A program made the position numbers and the translations under genes. 64,000 bases of DNA, from positions 1-64,000 of the forward strand of contig LLEY01000230.1 in NCBI GenBank assembly GCA_001414485.1. The letters run 5' to 3'. Below the pieces are notes generated by a model that was not told where the DNA came from, did no database searches, and worked only from the letters and a program-made list of their open reading frames with translations. How positions within the stretch are numbered: position 1 is the first letter of the stretch; every line of letters begins with the position of its first letter. Origin of the DNA: Calycina herbarum (Eukaryota > Ascomycota > Leotiomycetes > Helotiales > Pezizellaceae). Below, piece after piece: positions 35,153 to 47,767 of the stretch.

Positions 35153-35570
35153 GCTAGAGCAGTGTGGTGGCAGCCCGAAAGTCCTCGAAGCTGTAGCGCC
35201 TCTAGTGTGTTTTCAGATTCCTGGATTTATAGCGTACTACTCTCTGAAGGAAAAGCATCCTTCGGCGCTTAGAGCGCTGGAGCAGTGTGATGGCAGCCTA
35301 AAAGTCCTCGAAGCTGTAGCGCCTCTAGTGTGTTTTCAGATTCCTAGATTTATAGTGTACTATTCTTTAAAGGAAAAGCATCCTTCGGCGCTTGGAGTGC
35401 TGGAGTAGTATAGTGGCAGCCTGAAAGTCCTCGAAGCTGTAGCGCCTCTAGTGTGTTTTCAGATTCCTAGATTTATAGCGTACTACTCTCTAAAGAAAAA
35501 GCATCCTTCAGCGCCTAGAGCGCTAGAACTGTATAGTAGTAGCCTAAAGGTCTCTAAAGCTACATAGCCT
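35153..35570. repeat. Tandem array with exact 123-bp period, about 3.5 copies
   Basis: Units begin at 35153, 35276, 35399 and 35522, always 123 bp apart. The period equals 41 codons. Units 1 and 2 read as one open frame with the repeat VLEAVAPLVCFQIP followed by YYSLKEKHPSAL. Unit 3 has a TAG stop, and the last partial unit has more C-to-T and G-to-A changes. The array may be the remains of a repeat-containing gene at the edge of the RIP-affected block. Confidence 0.85.
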
Positions 35571-35855
35571 CTTATTACTATATATATATAAGCGAGTCTT
35601 AGCGTATATTTTAGTTAACTTTTATAAGAGAGAAGAGATAAGGAATTAAGAAAGCTACTTTATAGAAGACCTAATTAGTAAAATTAGAGAGAATAGTAAG
35701 TTTCTATTATTTTCTACTACTAAGTTCAGCTTATATACTAGTTACTATTATTAACTTTTATAACTATTAATAATTAACTATTACTACTATTAAATATAAT
35801 AGTTCGTCGCGAGATTATACTAATTAGTACCGAGGAGACTAAGAAGAGAGAGAGA
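35571..35855. other. AT-rich spacer at the start of the transposon block
   Basis: Very AT-rich, rich in TA steps, with no recognisable element. Base composition changes abruptly here compared with the gene region. Confidence 0.6.
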
Positions 35856-36318
35856 TATTACGAATTATATATTAGCACGTGACTAGTAAAGCCTAGGCGA
35901 CGCTCTAACAGAGTAAGTACTATTAGAACCTAGAAAAGAAAAAAGGATTAGAAGTATTAAAATATGTAATCTATAGATCTTATTATAGTTATATTATATA
36001 ACGTAGATAGAAGTAGTTAGATAATAGAGTCTAGCTTCTTAGAGCTCTGGAATTAGAGTCGGACTCTATCTTTAAGACTCTTATAAAACAGGACTTTAAA
36101 TAAGAACGAAAGGTCTTATATAAGACTAGTACGTCTGTTATTAGATAGAAGCTTCGTACTTAACTTTAGTTATTAATCTTATTATCTTATTTAATATCTT
36201 TAATATAAGTAACGAGTTTACTTCTAAGTAAACACACTAGCGTATCTATACTTCTTATCTGTATACTAACCTTCGAGACTTAGTTACCTTTGTTTAGTTC
36301 GTATAGAGTTTTATTATA
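35856..36318 (+). mobile_element. Gypsy LTR, B type, single copy
   Basis: It is 463 bp, the same length as the LTR at 56255-56717 and very similar throughout. It starts TATTACGAATTATA, ends GTTTTATTATA, and has a TATA-box-like CTTATATAAGACTAG. The flanking 5 bp (AGAGA and CTTGG) do not match, so it is not a clean solo LTR. It could be one end of a larger rearranged element. Confidence 0.85.
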
Positions 36319-36423
36319 CTTGGTTTCTTATAATTAAAATTATATAAGATCGGTTTTACTATAAACTGTCTTTTAATTTCCTAGAAAGCTACTTTAGTCT
36401 TCTTATCCTAGATAAAAGCTATA
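36319..36423 (-). mobile_element. Gypsy E fragment: RT/RNase H junction
   Basis: Reading on the minus strand it encodes KAIAFIQDKKTK and YNFNYKKPS, the start of the RNase H region. Its upstream partner (ending ILILTRKA) lies at 52104-52881 on the opposite strand. The two halves meet exactly at pogo insertion points. Confidence 0.8.
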
Positions 36424-38250
36424 ACGTATTTCCCGGGTGAGCCGATCACCCGGGTGAGCCGATTACTAAAACGCGATAATACTACAACTTTAAATATATT
36501 ATAATAATACTATTAAAAAACCTCTAGCTACTTATATTAATCGATTCCTAAGGTGCCTCGTATATACGAGTATTATGTCTAACCTGATTATATAAACTAT
36601 AACGTCGCCGCTTGCCTTCTAAGCGCTGGCGCTATATATTATTACTACTCTCTTCCTACTAAGTTTGAATACTTTAAATAATTTCCTCGTCTTCCTTAAC
36701 TATAAGACTTCTACCTTAGTAAATATGCCTCTTTCGCTTTCTCTCCCTTCTCTTTTTAAGCTGATTTACCTCTTGTAGTATCTTAATTTCAGCTCTTATA
36801 AGAGTAGCTCCGTATATTATAATTTAAGCTCCCTTAGTAAGCTGATTAAATGCCTCGTTGATTAATGTCGGAGAGCTATCTTAGTATTATATAATACGGT
36901 TTTTAAGATATGTAGTCTAGAATCTAAGCTCTATTACGTTCTATAGCGTCTTTAGAGTCTAGTTTAGCTCGTTTATAAGGGGTGGAGTTAGTGTCTTTAG
37001 CCTTAGATTAAGGTGAGAAAGCACGTTCTTAGGATTATATAGAACTAAGCTAGTTGCTTAGAATCTACTCTTGATATTCTACTCTATAAATATAGCTTTA
37101 AATGCCTTTTTAAATATAAGAAGGAACTTAAGCTTAGTAATATACTAGATTCTAACTTAAACGAGATTCTTAATCTACTTACTATATAATGCTTTTAGAG
37201 GGCTAAAACAGCTAACGTTAAGAGGCTAAAGGATATAAGATAAGTATAGTAGTATATAGAGAGTAATAATATTATTATCCTAATAGTATTACTGAAATTA
37301 AACTAAAATATATAACTTATAGCTATTAAGAATAAGGAGTCTATATCGCTTAACTATATAACCTTTTATATGTTTATTAAAGTATTAAATCTACTTAAAT
37401 CTAATCTCGTTTATCGTCTATCTATTCTTACTTAGCATAATTACCTAATCTTATAGGAGACCTAACTCCTTATACTAAGCTAAGAGGTAGTACTATCCTT
37501 TGAAAATAATAAACAGAGGAAGTGCCTAACTATACGAGTTTATACCCTATATAATCGAAACCTACTCCCTATTTCCTAGCTAAGTAGTCTTTAGACGATT
37601 CCTTAACTCTGAGCTTATAATAACTTTAGTAGTTGTAATAACCCTTATAAGAAACCTAGCTTCGTCGAAGTTATATATATCCTCCTCTATAACCCTATAT
37701 TTAGTAATTATATTTCGTATAAGTCTAAACCAGTCTTTAAGAACTATAGGGTCTTTGTACTAAGCTCTTTTATAATCGTACTTATAGCTAAATTTCGTTT
37801 TAATCTCTATATAGCGTTTAATAAAGGTAGAAGTCTAATTCTTACCTACTAGAGGTACGTTGTATTTAAAGAGAAGAAGGTCTACTATTTCTCGAACAGC
37901 TACTAGCTAAGGTAGGAATCTATACGAGTCTAGGTCGAGAATATATTATATAATAGCTTACTCTTCTTTAGAGGTAAGTCTTTAAATATTAGAAGGAGTA
38001 TCGCGTTATAAAGGGATTCTGTATATTCGGTTGTAGAGGGTTGTATAAGGCACGTCGTAGGCTTTAACATAAGCTTGTATACTCTTAAAATAACCTAAAT
38101 TAAAGGCTTAGACAGCTAAAAGAATACGACCCTCTTTATTAGAGGGTTAGGCTTAATTAAGTAGTAGCATTTTAATTTTAAGTTAAGTGTCGCGTTTTAG
38201 TGTTTTAGTAATCGGCTTACCTAGGTAATCGGCTTACCCGGGAAATACGT
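36424..38250 (-). mobile_element. pogo/Fot1-type DNA transposon, copy 1 (RIP-damaged)
   Basis: The element is 1827 bp, flanked by TA on both sides. Inverted ends begin ACGTATTTCCCGGG and contain two copies of a CCCGGG(T)-AGCCGAT/ATCGGCT word. The minus strand encodes a CENP-B/DDE transposase with many TAG stops. It is a near-identical inverted copy of the element at 52882-54710. The DDE region includes YNFDEARFLIGV, as seen in copy 2. Confidence 0.92.
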
Positions 38251-39185
38251 TATTTTAACTACTTAATTTATCTGTTTATTTCCTCTATTTATCTAAGAGT
38301 AAAAAGCTATAAAAAGCTTTCTTTTTATACTTAATCGTTCTATAAGAGTAATCTAAAATTTTAAGATAAAGAGTTTATCTCTATTAGAAAGTATCTCTTC
38401 TAATAGTTTATATCTTAAGACTACTTTCTTAAGAAATATAAATACTAATTCCTTAGTTATACTTAACTCTATATATAGTACTAAAATTATATACTTTATA
38501 AGTCGTTCTATAATAACCAGGATCGAGTTATACTTAACTCCTATTATTAGATCTTTAGATTTTAATAGTTTAATAATAAAATCCTAAGATATTAATTTCT
38601 AAGGTATTTATAGTATTAGAGTAGTATTTATCTATTTATAAGATATATAGTAGGAAGTCTTATTTCTAGTATAGGTATTATACTTCGCTATTACTTTCTT
38701 AACTACTATTAATAATCTATTAATATAATAGTTCTACTTTATATACTAAAGAGTTCTTCGAATTCCCTAGTATCTATATACTAGTAACTTATACTATTCT
38801 TTAATAAATTCCTTTATAATACTATTTAGAATAAAAACTCTATTATTATAAGAAATAAGTTTATTCTTTATTCTCTTACTTCTTATATCTAATAGAATTT
38901 CCTAGCTATTTAGACTAAATACGTTCTTAATTTTATTATACTAGGGTTCCTAGAGCTGTTCTATTATAGTAGCGACTTTATAAAATATAAGTATAAGATC
39001 TCTATTCTTAAGAGTTTTTAGAATCGTAATTTTCTTATATTCTTTATTTCCTTTATATCTAGGTTTTTAGCTAAGAGTATCTACTTAAGCGTTTAATATT
39101 CTACTTATATAACGTATAATAATATTAAAGCCTAATAATATTTTAGACTATCTTACTAGTTATCTAGTTATAAGTTCTTTTATTA
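38251..39185 (-). mobile_element. Gypsy D, integrase core segment
   Basis: The minus strand encodes the integrase core: RDKLFIL, a KRKLSTAF-like motif and the QTNGQ-type region in RIP-altered form. It is cut off by pogo copy 3 on the right and by pogo copy 1 on the left. Its continuation to the C terminus is at 54711 on the plus strand. Confidence 0.8.
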
Positions 39186-40659
39186 ACGTAGTTTATTAGA
39201 ACTCTACGTATATTAGAACCCTACGTACTTTTGCTCTTCTCTACTACTTTAAAATATAATTAAACAACTATAATATATAAATTTAACTAAAACTACTAAG
39301 GATCTAATAAACTAGATATATTTATATCTACTTAACAAGTTCGTATATTATAACCAGCTTTTCTATAAGTGTTATAGCGTCTACTAGTTAATTGCCCTAC
39401 CTTCTAACTAACCCCCTCTATACGTATATCGCGTCGAACCTGCTTATCTACGTCTTTCTACGCTAGAATATCCTATATATCCTCTATAGTAAGTGTACTA
39501 CCTTGACGTATATAAGTCTTCCTAGCTCTACGACGCTTACTAAGGGCTTTATTTACTACTTAAAGTATACGTACCTTAGTAGTTAAAAGAGTTACCTTAT
39601 AAGCTAATTACTCTATACCTTTTGCTAATATAACAACTATCTAGAAAATAGGTGTTAGCGAGCTTCCTTAGTAACTAGCAATCCGGTCCTTAATAAGAGT
39701 TATTTATAAAAGAGCTTCGGCGGGGTTATAAGAAGTCTAAGAGACCTAAGGGTTAGCGTCGGTAGAGAGGGACCTAGTAGGGGTCGGTGTCTATAACTTT
39801 ATATTAAGCTTTGAAATCATAGTCTATAGATTAAAAGGTACTAAGCCAGCCCCGCGGAATCTAGCTTAAGCGTTTTAAGCTGTTATTAATTCTATATACG
39901 CTGCTTTAAAGGCGAGAAAGAACTTAACCTTAGTAATATAGTTAATATAAGCTTTAATAAAAGTCTTAATTTATCGACTATATACCTCTTTTAAGATACT
40001 AAAACACCTAATATCGAGTGGCTAGGTTAAATAAGAAGAGTAAGGAGGTAGTCTAAGAGTAATAATATTATATATCTTATAGTACTCTTAGAATTCGGCC
40101 GATTTATAACTCTTATATCTATTAAGGATAAGTATTTAATATAGACTCTTTACTTAAGTAGAAGTATGCTTATCGAAGTGCTTAAGCTATTCTAGACCTG
40201 TCTTATTATTCGTCTAGCTATTACTTATTAGTTTAATAACCTAGTTATATAGAAGGCTGCTCTTAGTATACTAACTTAAGAGATAGCATTTCCTCTTTAC
40301 TACTAAAAATAGAGGAATACTCCTACCTTCGCTGTTAATATAAGCAATTACAGTAGCCTATTCTTAATTACCTAGCTAAACTGCCTTATCTCTGCTACGT
40401 CGATCTATATATATAACAACTATAGAAGGAGTAATCATATCTATTATAAAACCAGTTTCGTCGAAATTCTAAAAATCGTAGTCTAGAATACTGTATTTTA
40501 CTCTTATATTCTCTACTAGTCGAAACCACGTACTAATAAGCTTAGGATCTTCGTATAAGACTCTTTAGAAGTCGTAAACGCGATTAAAACGCGTCTTTAA
40601 AGCTAGTTGTCGTTATATAAATCGATGTGTCTAGAGCTTTCTAACACGTTATAACGAAA

Positions 40660-41111
40660 CTCAAACGAACTAAACAAAGATAACTAAGTCTCGAAGGTTA
40701 GTATATAGTAAGAAGTATAGACACGATAGATTGTTTACTTAGAAGTGAACTCGTTACTTATATCAAAGATGTCGAGTAAGACGATAAGATTAATAACTAA
40801 AGTTAAGTACGAAGCTCCTATCTAATAGCAGACGTACTAGTCTTATATAGAACCTTTATCCTAATTATATCGCTTATATTACTCGCGTCGCTTACGTCGC
40901 TTGCGATTAAGGCGATTAGAGCAATATAGGCGATTATGTTATATAACCGTATATAACTTCTAATATTACTATAATAGTAAGATCCTGAAATCTCTAAATA
41001 CCCTTTGTATTACTGATTTCCTCCTATATTACCTTCTATTCCTAGATGTTATACCTTGTTCTATTAGAACACTGTCTAGACTACTTACCACGTATACCGT
41101 GATTTGTAATA
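40660..41111 (-). repeat. 3' LTR of Gypsy A
   Basis: 452 bp, paired with 46966-47409. In the element's own direction it has the TATA-like box GGTTCTATATAAGAC. The left flank is CACGT. Confidence 0.9.
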
Positions 41112-41309
41112 CTATCCTCTTTTTAGACTAGCGTGTCTCTACGCTTAAGTATAGCCTAAGAAATATCGTTAAGAGGCTAGCGGCCTCTCTAGTTCCTATT
41201 ATACTGTTAACACCTCTCTCGAAGGATAAGCTTAAATAATATAGAACTCTTAACACTCTTTAAATCGAACGTTTAAGATACGAAATAATCCCTTACACTT
41301 GTTATATAA

Positions 41310-41818
41310 ATACGAAAACCAGTCGTCGATGTGTTAGCGTTCTTAGTAGTTCTAAGTGCTCTAAGTATACTAGGAAGGGTAAATCTTATAATATCGAGTT
41401 ATAAAACCGAATACTCTTAATTTTCGAGTAGGAATCTATTAATACTTAGAAGTAGCGGTTATAACAGAAGGAAGAAGCAGCTTATAAGATTTAAGAAGAA
41501 GCTATATAGAAGATTCTTTACCTACGAAAATAACAACGCTTCCTTATAGAGCGGGAGTAAGAGATACTCCGTCGTAGTCTTACTAACCTATAAGAGCTTG
41601 ATAAAGCTAATAAGAAAGAAAGAGCAGAGAAGGAGAAAGAAGAGAGGGAATTAGAGATCGCTTGTCTAGCGGCCTCTTCTTCTTCTAGCGACCCCGCTTT
41701 TATTAATAAGCTAACCCTTGATTTAGCTTTTCTTAAGGCTTTTCCTTCTAACTATAAGATATAAGTAACCCTAGGTTTTGGTAGTAGAACTTCCGAAGTT
41801 CCTCTAAGTAATAGTTAA
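41310..41818 (+). pseudogene. Antisense coiled-coil ORF in Gypsy A
   Basis: It runs opposite to gag-pol, between the 3' LTR and the end of pol. In one frame (few RIP stops) it has a Cys-rich start (SSSKCSKYTRKGKSYN), then a charged coil (LRRSLTNLQELDKANKKERA, continuing KEKEERELE) and an end, LDLAFLKAFPSNYKI, that overlaps the chromodomain on the other strand. Matching frames exist in elements C and D. Confidence 0.6.
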
Positions 41819-44800
41819 GATTGCTTTTTAGCTCTTAAGTGTTTTCTAAGTATAGGTAATCTAACTATTTAATTAAGTACTTAACTCGTCCTCTAACTAG
41901 TTTATAGTTAAGAATCCTCTTAACTTTATACTTAGTATTTAGGTTTACTAGTTAAATTTCTATAAATAGAGCTAGTAGTGCTCCTAGTAGTACTAGTTTA
42001 AGTAAGGATATATAGAATACTAAGTAAATGTTTATTATCTTTAGTAATACTAATTTATAATTTAAAGGTCTCTTAACTCGCTTAATTTTAAATAGTCTAA
42101 GTTTTTTATAATCTAGTTTATTACTTAGTCTTTTTATATTAATATTTTTCTATACTAAGTAGACTTTATCCCCCTCTTTTAGTATTAGCTTCTAACTACG
42201 TTGTTTATTATAGTAGTACGTGTTTCTTTCTATAATAAACTATAAATCTTCTATAAGTTCCTTATATAACCTCTTAATTTTTAAGACTTAAATACGAGTA
42301 AGCTAGTTGTCGATAGTCGTAGATAGTAGTTCTTAATATACTAATAATTCATATCTAAAGTTAGCGTAGAATAGCGTAATAAGTATTATTTCTATTACTA
42401 AACTATTATAAGCAAACTATGCTAAGAGTAGTAGTTCTACCTAGTTGTTTTACTAGTAGTTTATATAATAACGAAGGTATGTTTCTACTACTTAGTTTAT
42501 ACGTTTGTTTCCTCTATTTGTTTAAGAGTAAAAGGCTATAAAGAGCTTTCTCTTCGTACTTAATCGCTCTATAAGAGTAATCTAAAATTTTAAGGTAAAG
42601 AGTTTATCTCTATCTAAGAGTATTTCTTTAGGTAGTTTATATCTTAAGACTACTTCTCTAAGGAATACGAATACTAATTCCTTAGCTATACTTAACTCTA
42701 TATATACTACTAAAATTATATATTTCATAAGTTGTTTTATAATAACTAGGATTAAGTTATACTTAACTCCTATTATTAGATCTTTAGATTTTAGTAGTTT
42801 AATAATAAAATCTATAGATATTGATTTCTAAGGTATTTATAGTATTAGAGTAGTATTTATCTGTTTATAAGGAGTATAGTAGTAAGCCTTATTCCTAGTA
42901 TAGGTATTATATTCTACTATTACTTCCTTAACTATTATAGATAACCGATTAATATAGTAGTATTATCTTATCCTCTACAGAGTTCTACGGATTCCTTTGT
43001 AGCTATAAGTAGGCGTAGTATAGTATTCTTATATAAATTCCTTTATATATAAGCTAGGGACCTATAATTTCCCTTTTACATACTAGTTATAACCTTTGTA
43101 TATATTTTAAATTTTATCTATTTAAATATTATTTATTACTATAATTTCGTATATAGTAGGTACTAAGTCTCTATTCTTAAGAGTTTTTAAGATCGTAATC
43201 TTCTTATACTCTTTATTTCTCTTATATCTAGGTTTTTAACTAAGAGTATTAGCTTAAGTATTTAACGTTCTCTTTATATATTATATAATAATATTAAATC
43301 CTTCTAATATCTCTAACTATCTAGTTAATCATCTAGTTATAAGTTCCTTAGTTATTATAAATATCCTAAGATTCTTATAATTAGATAGGACTATAACTAG
43401 GTATTTTACTAGCTATAAATAAATTCTCTAGTATTCTAAAGCTAATACTATAGTAAGTAACTTCTTATTAAATATACTATAGTTTTATTATACTAGGTTA
43501 AATGTTTTAGAATAATATATAATAAGTATAAGTTTTCTCTTTTTATTTAGTTATAGGTAAATTATACCTACTAATATATCTAAGGTATCTGTTTTAATTA
43601 TACTTAGTTTTCTTATATTAAAGTTATATAGAATAGGTTTTTCTATAAACCTTACTTTAATCTTTTAAAAAGTATCCTTAGCCTATTTATTCTAAATAAA
43701 TTTAATAGCTTTTTTAACTAGTATTATTATTAGTTTAGTAATCTTTATATAGTCTTATATAAACGGATAGTAAAAGTTTATAAATCTAAAGAAGGACTAT
43801 ATATCTTTTACATTCTTTAAAGATTTCTAGTTTAAGATGTCTTAAATCTTTACTAGATCTATTTCTATTTTCTCTAAGCTAAATACCTATCCTAGGAAAA
43901 GTGTCTAAGTTACTCTAAACTTGTATTTTAAGAGTTTTAACTAAGAGTTTACTTTTATAAGTTGTTATAAAACTTCTCTAATATATTTCTTATACTCTTC
44001 TTCTTTTTCTAAGAAGATTAAAATATTATCTAAGTAATAAATTACTATTACTCTTAAAAGATCTCTTAAAATATTATTATTTTATCTCTAATATATAGCT
44101 AGTATATTATAAAGTCTAAATAGTATAACTATATATTTATAAAGGCTTAATAGTAAGGTAAATACTATCTTCTATTCGTCTCTGGTTTTTATTTATATAA
44201 GTCTATAAGCGTTTTATTAATCTAATTTCGTAAATCGTACTACCTTACCTAACTTATCTTATAAGTATTAGCTTAGTAGTAGTAGATAAGTGTTCTTAAC
44301 TATAGTATAATTTACTTCTTAGTAATTAATATATACTCTTCTATCTAGATTATCTTTCTTCTTAATAATAAGTATATTTAAGGTAATTAGTAACTTAGAT
44401 TTTCTAATATATCTCTTCTTAATACCTTCCTTTATATAACTTTCTATTCTCTATAGACTTTTCTAGTTATATAACCGAAGCTTCTGTTTTAAGAGATAAT
44501 AACCCTCTTTTAATTTAATCTTATAATCTTATAAGTAATGTTCTAGTAAAGCTTATAAGTCTTCTAGGTTCTCGAATAAAGCTTTAAATTCTCTATACTA
44601 TATAGGTATTTCTTTATCAGCTTTCTTACTAACCTATAGAGGACCCTAGGCAAGGTGTCCTAGCGTCTTAGAAGAGGTGGCGCTAACCTTGTTCTAGCCT
44701 TATAGTTATAATTATAATCCTATATAATTATATCGACTAAAGGTTATTATTTAGGCTTTCTAATTAATATCTAGATTATGTTCTTAAATCTATAGTATAC

Positions 44801-46965
44801 TAAGTATTACTTCCTTACTTCCTATTTTAATAATATTAAATTATATATCTAAATAATATCCTTTAATATTAACTTTTATTAGAATAGTTTACTAATTAAT
44901 AATCTCGTCTTAGTAGGTAACGTCTATTCCGTCGACTACCTCTAAGTAGTATAGTTTCATCTTCTTAATTAGAATGTTTAGCTTTTTTAAAGCTGTTAGA
45001 GAGAGGAAATTACCTGTTACTCCTAAGTTAATTATAACTCGAAGTTCCTTTCTCTTTATTTTCGTAGTTATAACTAACTAACTTTCTCTAGAGGTAGTGT
45101 TTAGCTCTCTAACTATTAGTTGATAGAGTTCTCTCTAAACTAACTCTGTTTCTTAGTCTATATTATATTTATTTATCTTCTAAAAGATTATACTAAATAA
45201 TTTTCTACTTCTCGATTCTTAAAATATTACCCTGACTTTTCTAACTAAAGCAACTATAGTATACTAGCTTCTTATTTCTAGTATAGCTTCCTTATTATTA
45301 GGTAGCGTACCTAAAAAACTAGGTTTAGAGCGTCTTATAAAGTTATTAGGCCTCTACTATTACTATAAGCTAGTTTCTTCTTAAAGATCTACGACTATCT
45401 AAATATCTCTTATCTTAAGCGTACTAGATAGCTTACTAGATACTGCTTATTCTAGTCTAGGTTCTTTAAATTCGATGGTTTCCCTTCTAGTAATAAGGCT
45501 TACTAATATTATTCTGTTCCTCTTATTCTAAACTATCTTATAAGTAGTTAAAATAGTAGAGTTAATTTCTTAAGTAGAATATAAGCTCTAGAAATTAGGT
45601 TTCTAGTATTTTATATATATCTATCTATTTCCTCTCTTAAAGGTTCTAATAAATACCTATATCTCTTCTTATTTAGGCTTATATATTCTTAGATTTATTT
45701 TTAACGAATTAGATTCTGATTCTAATAACTCTAATAAACTTGTTAATAGTAGTAATTTATATTCTACTTGAAGAGGGAATTCGTATTCTATTTCTAATTA
45801 TATATTATAATATTCTTTAAGAAGTAGATTCCTACTATTATTAGTATCCTATACCTTACTATCTTAGATTTCGATTCCTTTGTTTAGCTATAGGTATATA
45901 GCGCCTGCTAATATATCTAAGGCATCTGTTTTAATCTATATACTATATCCTCTAGCTTCGAGTTCTTCGTCTATAAGTTTGATTCTTTCTAGTAAAGCTA
46001 CTTCTTTTTAGATAGTAACGTTAGCTTGTTTCCCTTTTAAGTCTTTCTTTTTATTATACTTATTTGCTCTATAGCTAGCGAGACTATAGTTATAATACAA
46101 GTTCTACTTACGACGACGATCTCGCTCTTTCTAAGAAAGTCCTTTCTTTAGTAGGTCTCTATCTTAAGTTCCTTTTCTCTATATCTAATGCTTTTAAGTA
46201 ATATTAATTTCTATAGGTTCTCTATAGTCTTTTTTCCTACCTTTTCCTTAATATCGATGTTTATAACTACTCTTTTTCTCTAGACTCCTCTTATAATTCT
46301 AATTATCGATTTTAATCGTATTATTAGTTAACTTATCGAGTATATCTAAGAAGTTATCCCTAGCTAGTTTATCCTTAATACTGTCCTTTAATCCTCTATA
46401 ATACTGCTTATATAAGGCTTTATCGTTCTAGCTAAGACGTATAGAGTATTATTAGAACATTGACGTGTATTTAGCTACTAACCCCTTTTATTAGAGACTA
46501 TATAAAGCCTATACTACTTTTTTCTTTAAATCTACATCTATAAACGCCTAGTTAATTCCTTTCTTAAATCTAGCAACGGTTAAAAACAATTCTTAAGTGT
46601 TTTTACTTATAAGGTTCGACACTCTTTTATTTAATATTTTGTTTTTCTAAAAGTCTTTTAAATATAGCTCTATTTAGTTATATACTACTCTTTTAAGACA
46701 GGTAGTAAGCTATATAACTTAATTAGTTTTATAAGTAAACTATATTAAATAAAAGTTTAAGTATATTAAAGCTTTTATAATAAATTTAGTAAGCTTCTCT
46801 AAGGAGCTGTTAAACGTTTTAGGTACTAGTAATTTCACTTCCTCTCTAATAGTAGTAACTAGTACTGCCGGCATTATTAGCGCTAGAGGCGGTGTAGAGG
46901 TTGAACTCGAGGATAGTATAGTTTTCGATATTATATTAGTAGTACTTCTAAGCAGGTGCTTAAAG

Positions 46966-47409
46966 TATAACGAAACTTAAATAAACTAAATAAAGATAAC
47001 TAAGTCTCGAAGATTAGTATATAGTAAGAAGTATAGATATAATAGATTGTTTACTTAGAAGTAAACTCGTTACTTATATCAAAGATATCGAGTAAGATAA
47101 TAAGATTAATAACTAAAGTTAAGTACGAAGCTTCTATCTAATAGCAGACGTACCAGTCTTATATAGAACCTTTATTCTAATTACATCGCTTATATCGCTC
47201 GCGATTAAGGCGATTAGAGCGATGTAGGCGATTACGTCACATGACCGCACGTGACTTCCAACATTACTATAACAGTGAGATCCTGAAATCTCTAAATACT
47301 CTTTATATTACTGATTTCCTCCTGTATTACCTTCTATTCCTAGATATTATACCTTATTCTATTAGAATACTATCTAAACTACTTACCACGTATACTGTGA
47401 TTCGTAATA
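46966..47409 (-). repeat. 5' LTR of Gypsy A
   Basis: 444 bp, paired with 40660-41111. The right flank is CACGT. Less RIP-altered words such as CACGTGAC remain near 47245. Confidence 0.9.
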
Positions 47410-47767
47410 CACGTCTCCTCTCTCGCGATTCGAGGATATAATTCGCTATATCAAGTATATATTAAATAATAACCTCCTCCTCTAATTCGGTTAAATTAGA
47501 ATTTGCTAGCCGACGATCGGAGAGTGAAGTATAGCTGTTTATTCTAAGGCGAAGTGTAGATTTAGAAACTTTATAGATTTTTATAGCTTTTCGACGACTT
47601 AGTTTTCTTTTGAAGGTTCGAATAGCTTTAATAGCTAAAATAATACGTGCTTCTTAAGTTTATACCTCTATTAGAAAGAGTGAAAAACGCGTGTTAAAAT
47701 AATAGAGTAGAAGAGTCGGTAAAAGTACGTAGGGTTCTAATATACGCAGGGTTCTAATAAACCACGT

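Larger units (their letters stand above)
40660..47409 (-). mobile_element. Ty3/Gypsy retrotransposon A, complete but RIP-damaged
   Basis: The element is 6750 bp with LTRs 40660-41111 and 46966-47409 and a 5-bp target duplication CACGT at 40655-40659 and 47410-47414. LTRs start TATAAC and end GTAATA. On the minus strand, from right to left, come gag (about 46950-46100), a decayed CCHC zinc knuckle (near 46080-46110; Cys codons now Tyr), protease-like sequence, reverse transcriptase (about 44500-43720), RNase H, integrase (about 43200-42200) and a chromodomain-like end near 41800. Many TAG/TAA stops replace Gln and Trp codons. It is dead. Confidence 0.93.
39186..47767 (-). mobile_element. pogo/Fot1-type DNA transposon, copy 3, split by Gypsy A
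   Basis: TA-flanked ends start ACGT(A/G)GTTTATTAGAAC and contain a repeated TTAGAACCCTACGTA-like word. The family differs from copies 1 and 2. Without the nested Gypsy A and one 5-bp duplication the length is 1827 bp. The N-terminal helix-turn-helix part (SRRKAIKIYKVSKSTLR) lies right of Gypsy A, and the DDE part (NFDETGFIIDM) lies left of it, both on the minus strand. The frame continues across the insertion (ERRRV joined to RKL). Confidence 0.92.

Noticed and set aside
36200..36318. Solo-LTR interpretation of the LTR at 35856-36318
   Set aside because: The flanking 5-mers AGAGA and CTTGG differ, so no target duplication supports a clean solo LTR.
47241..47441. ATG-led 66-codon frame in the AT-rich block
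   Set aside because: It lies across the 5' LTR of Gypsy A and its insertion junction.
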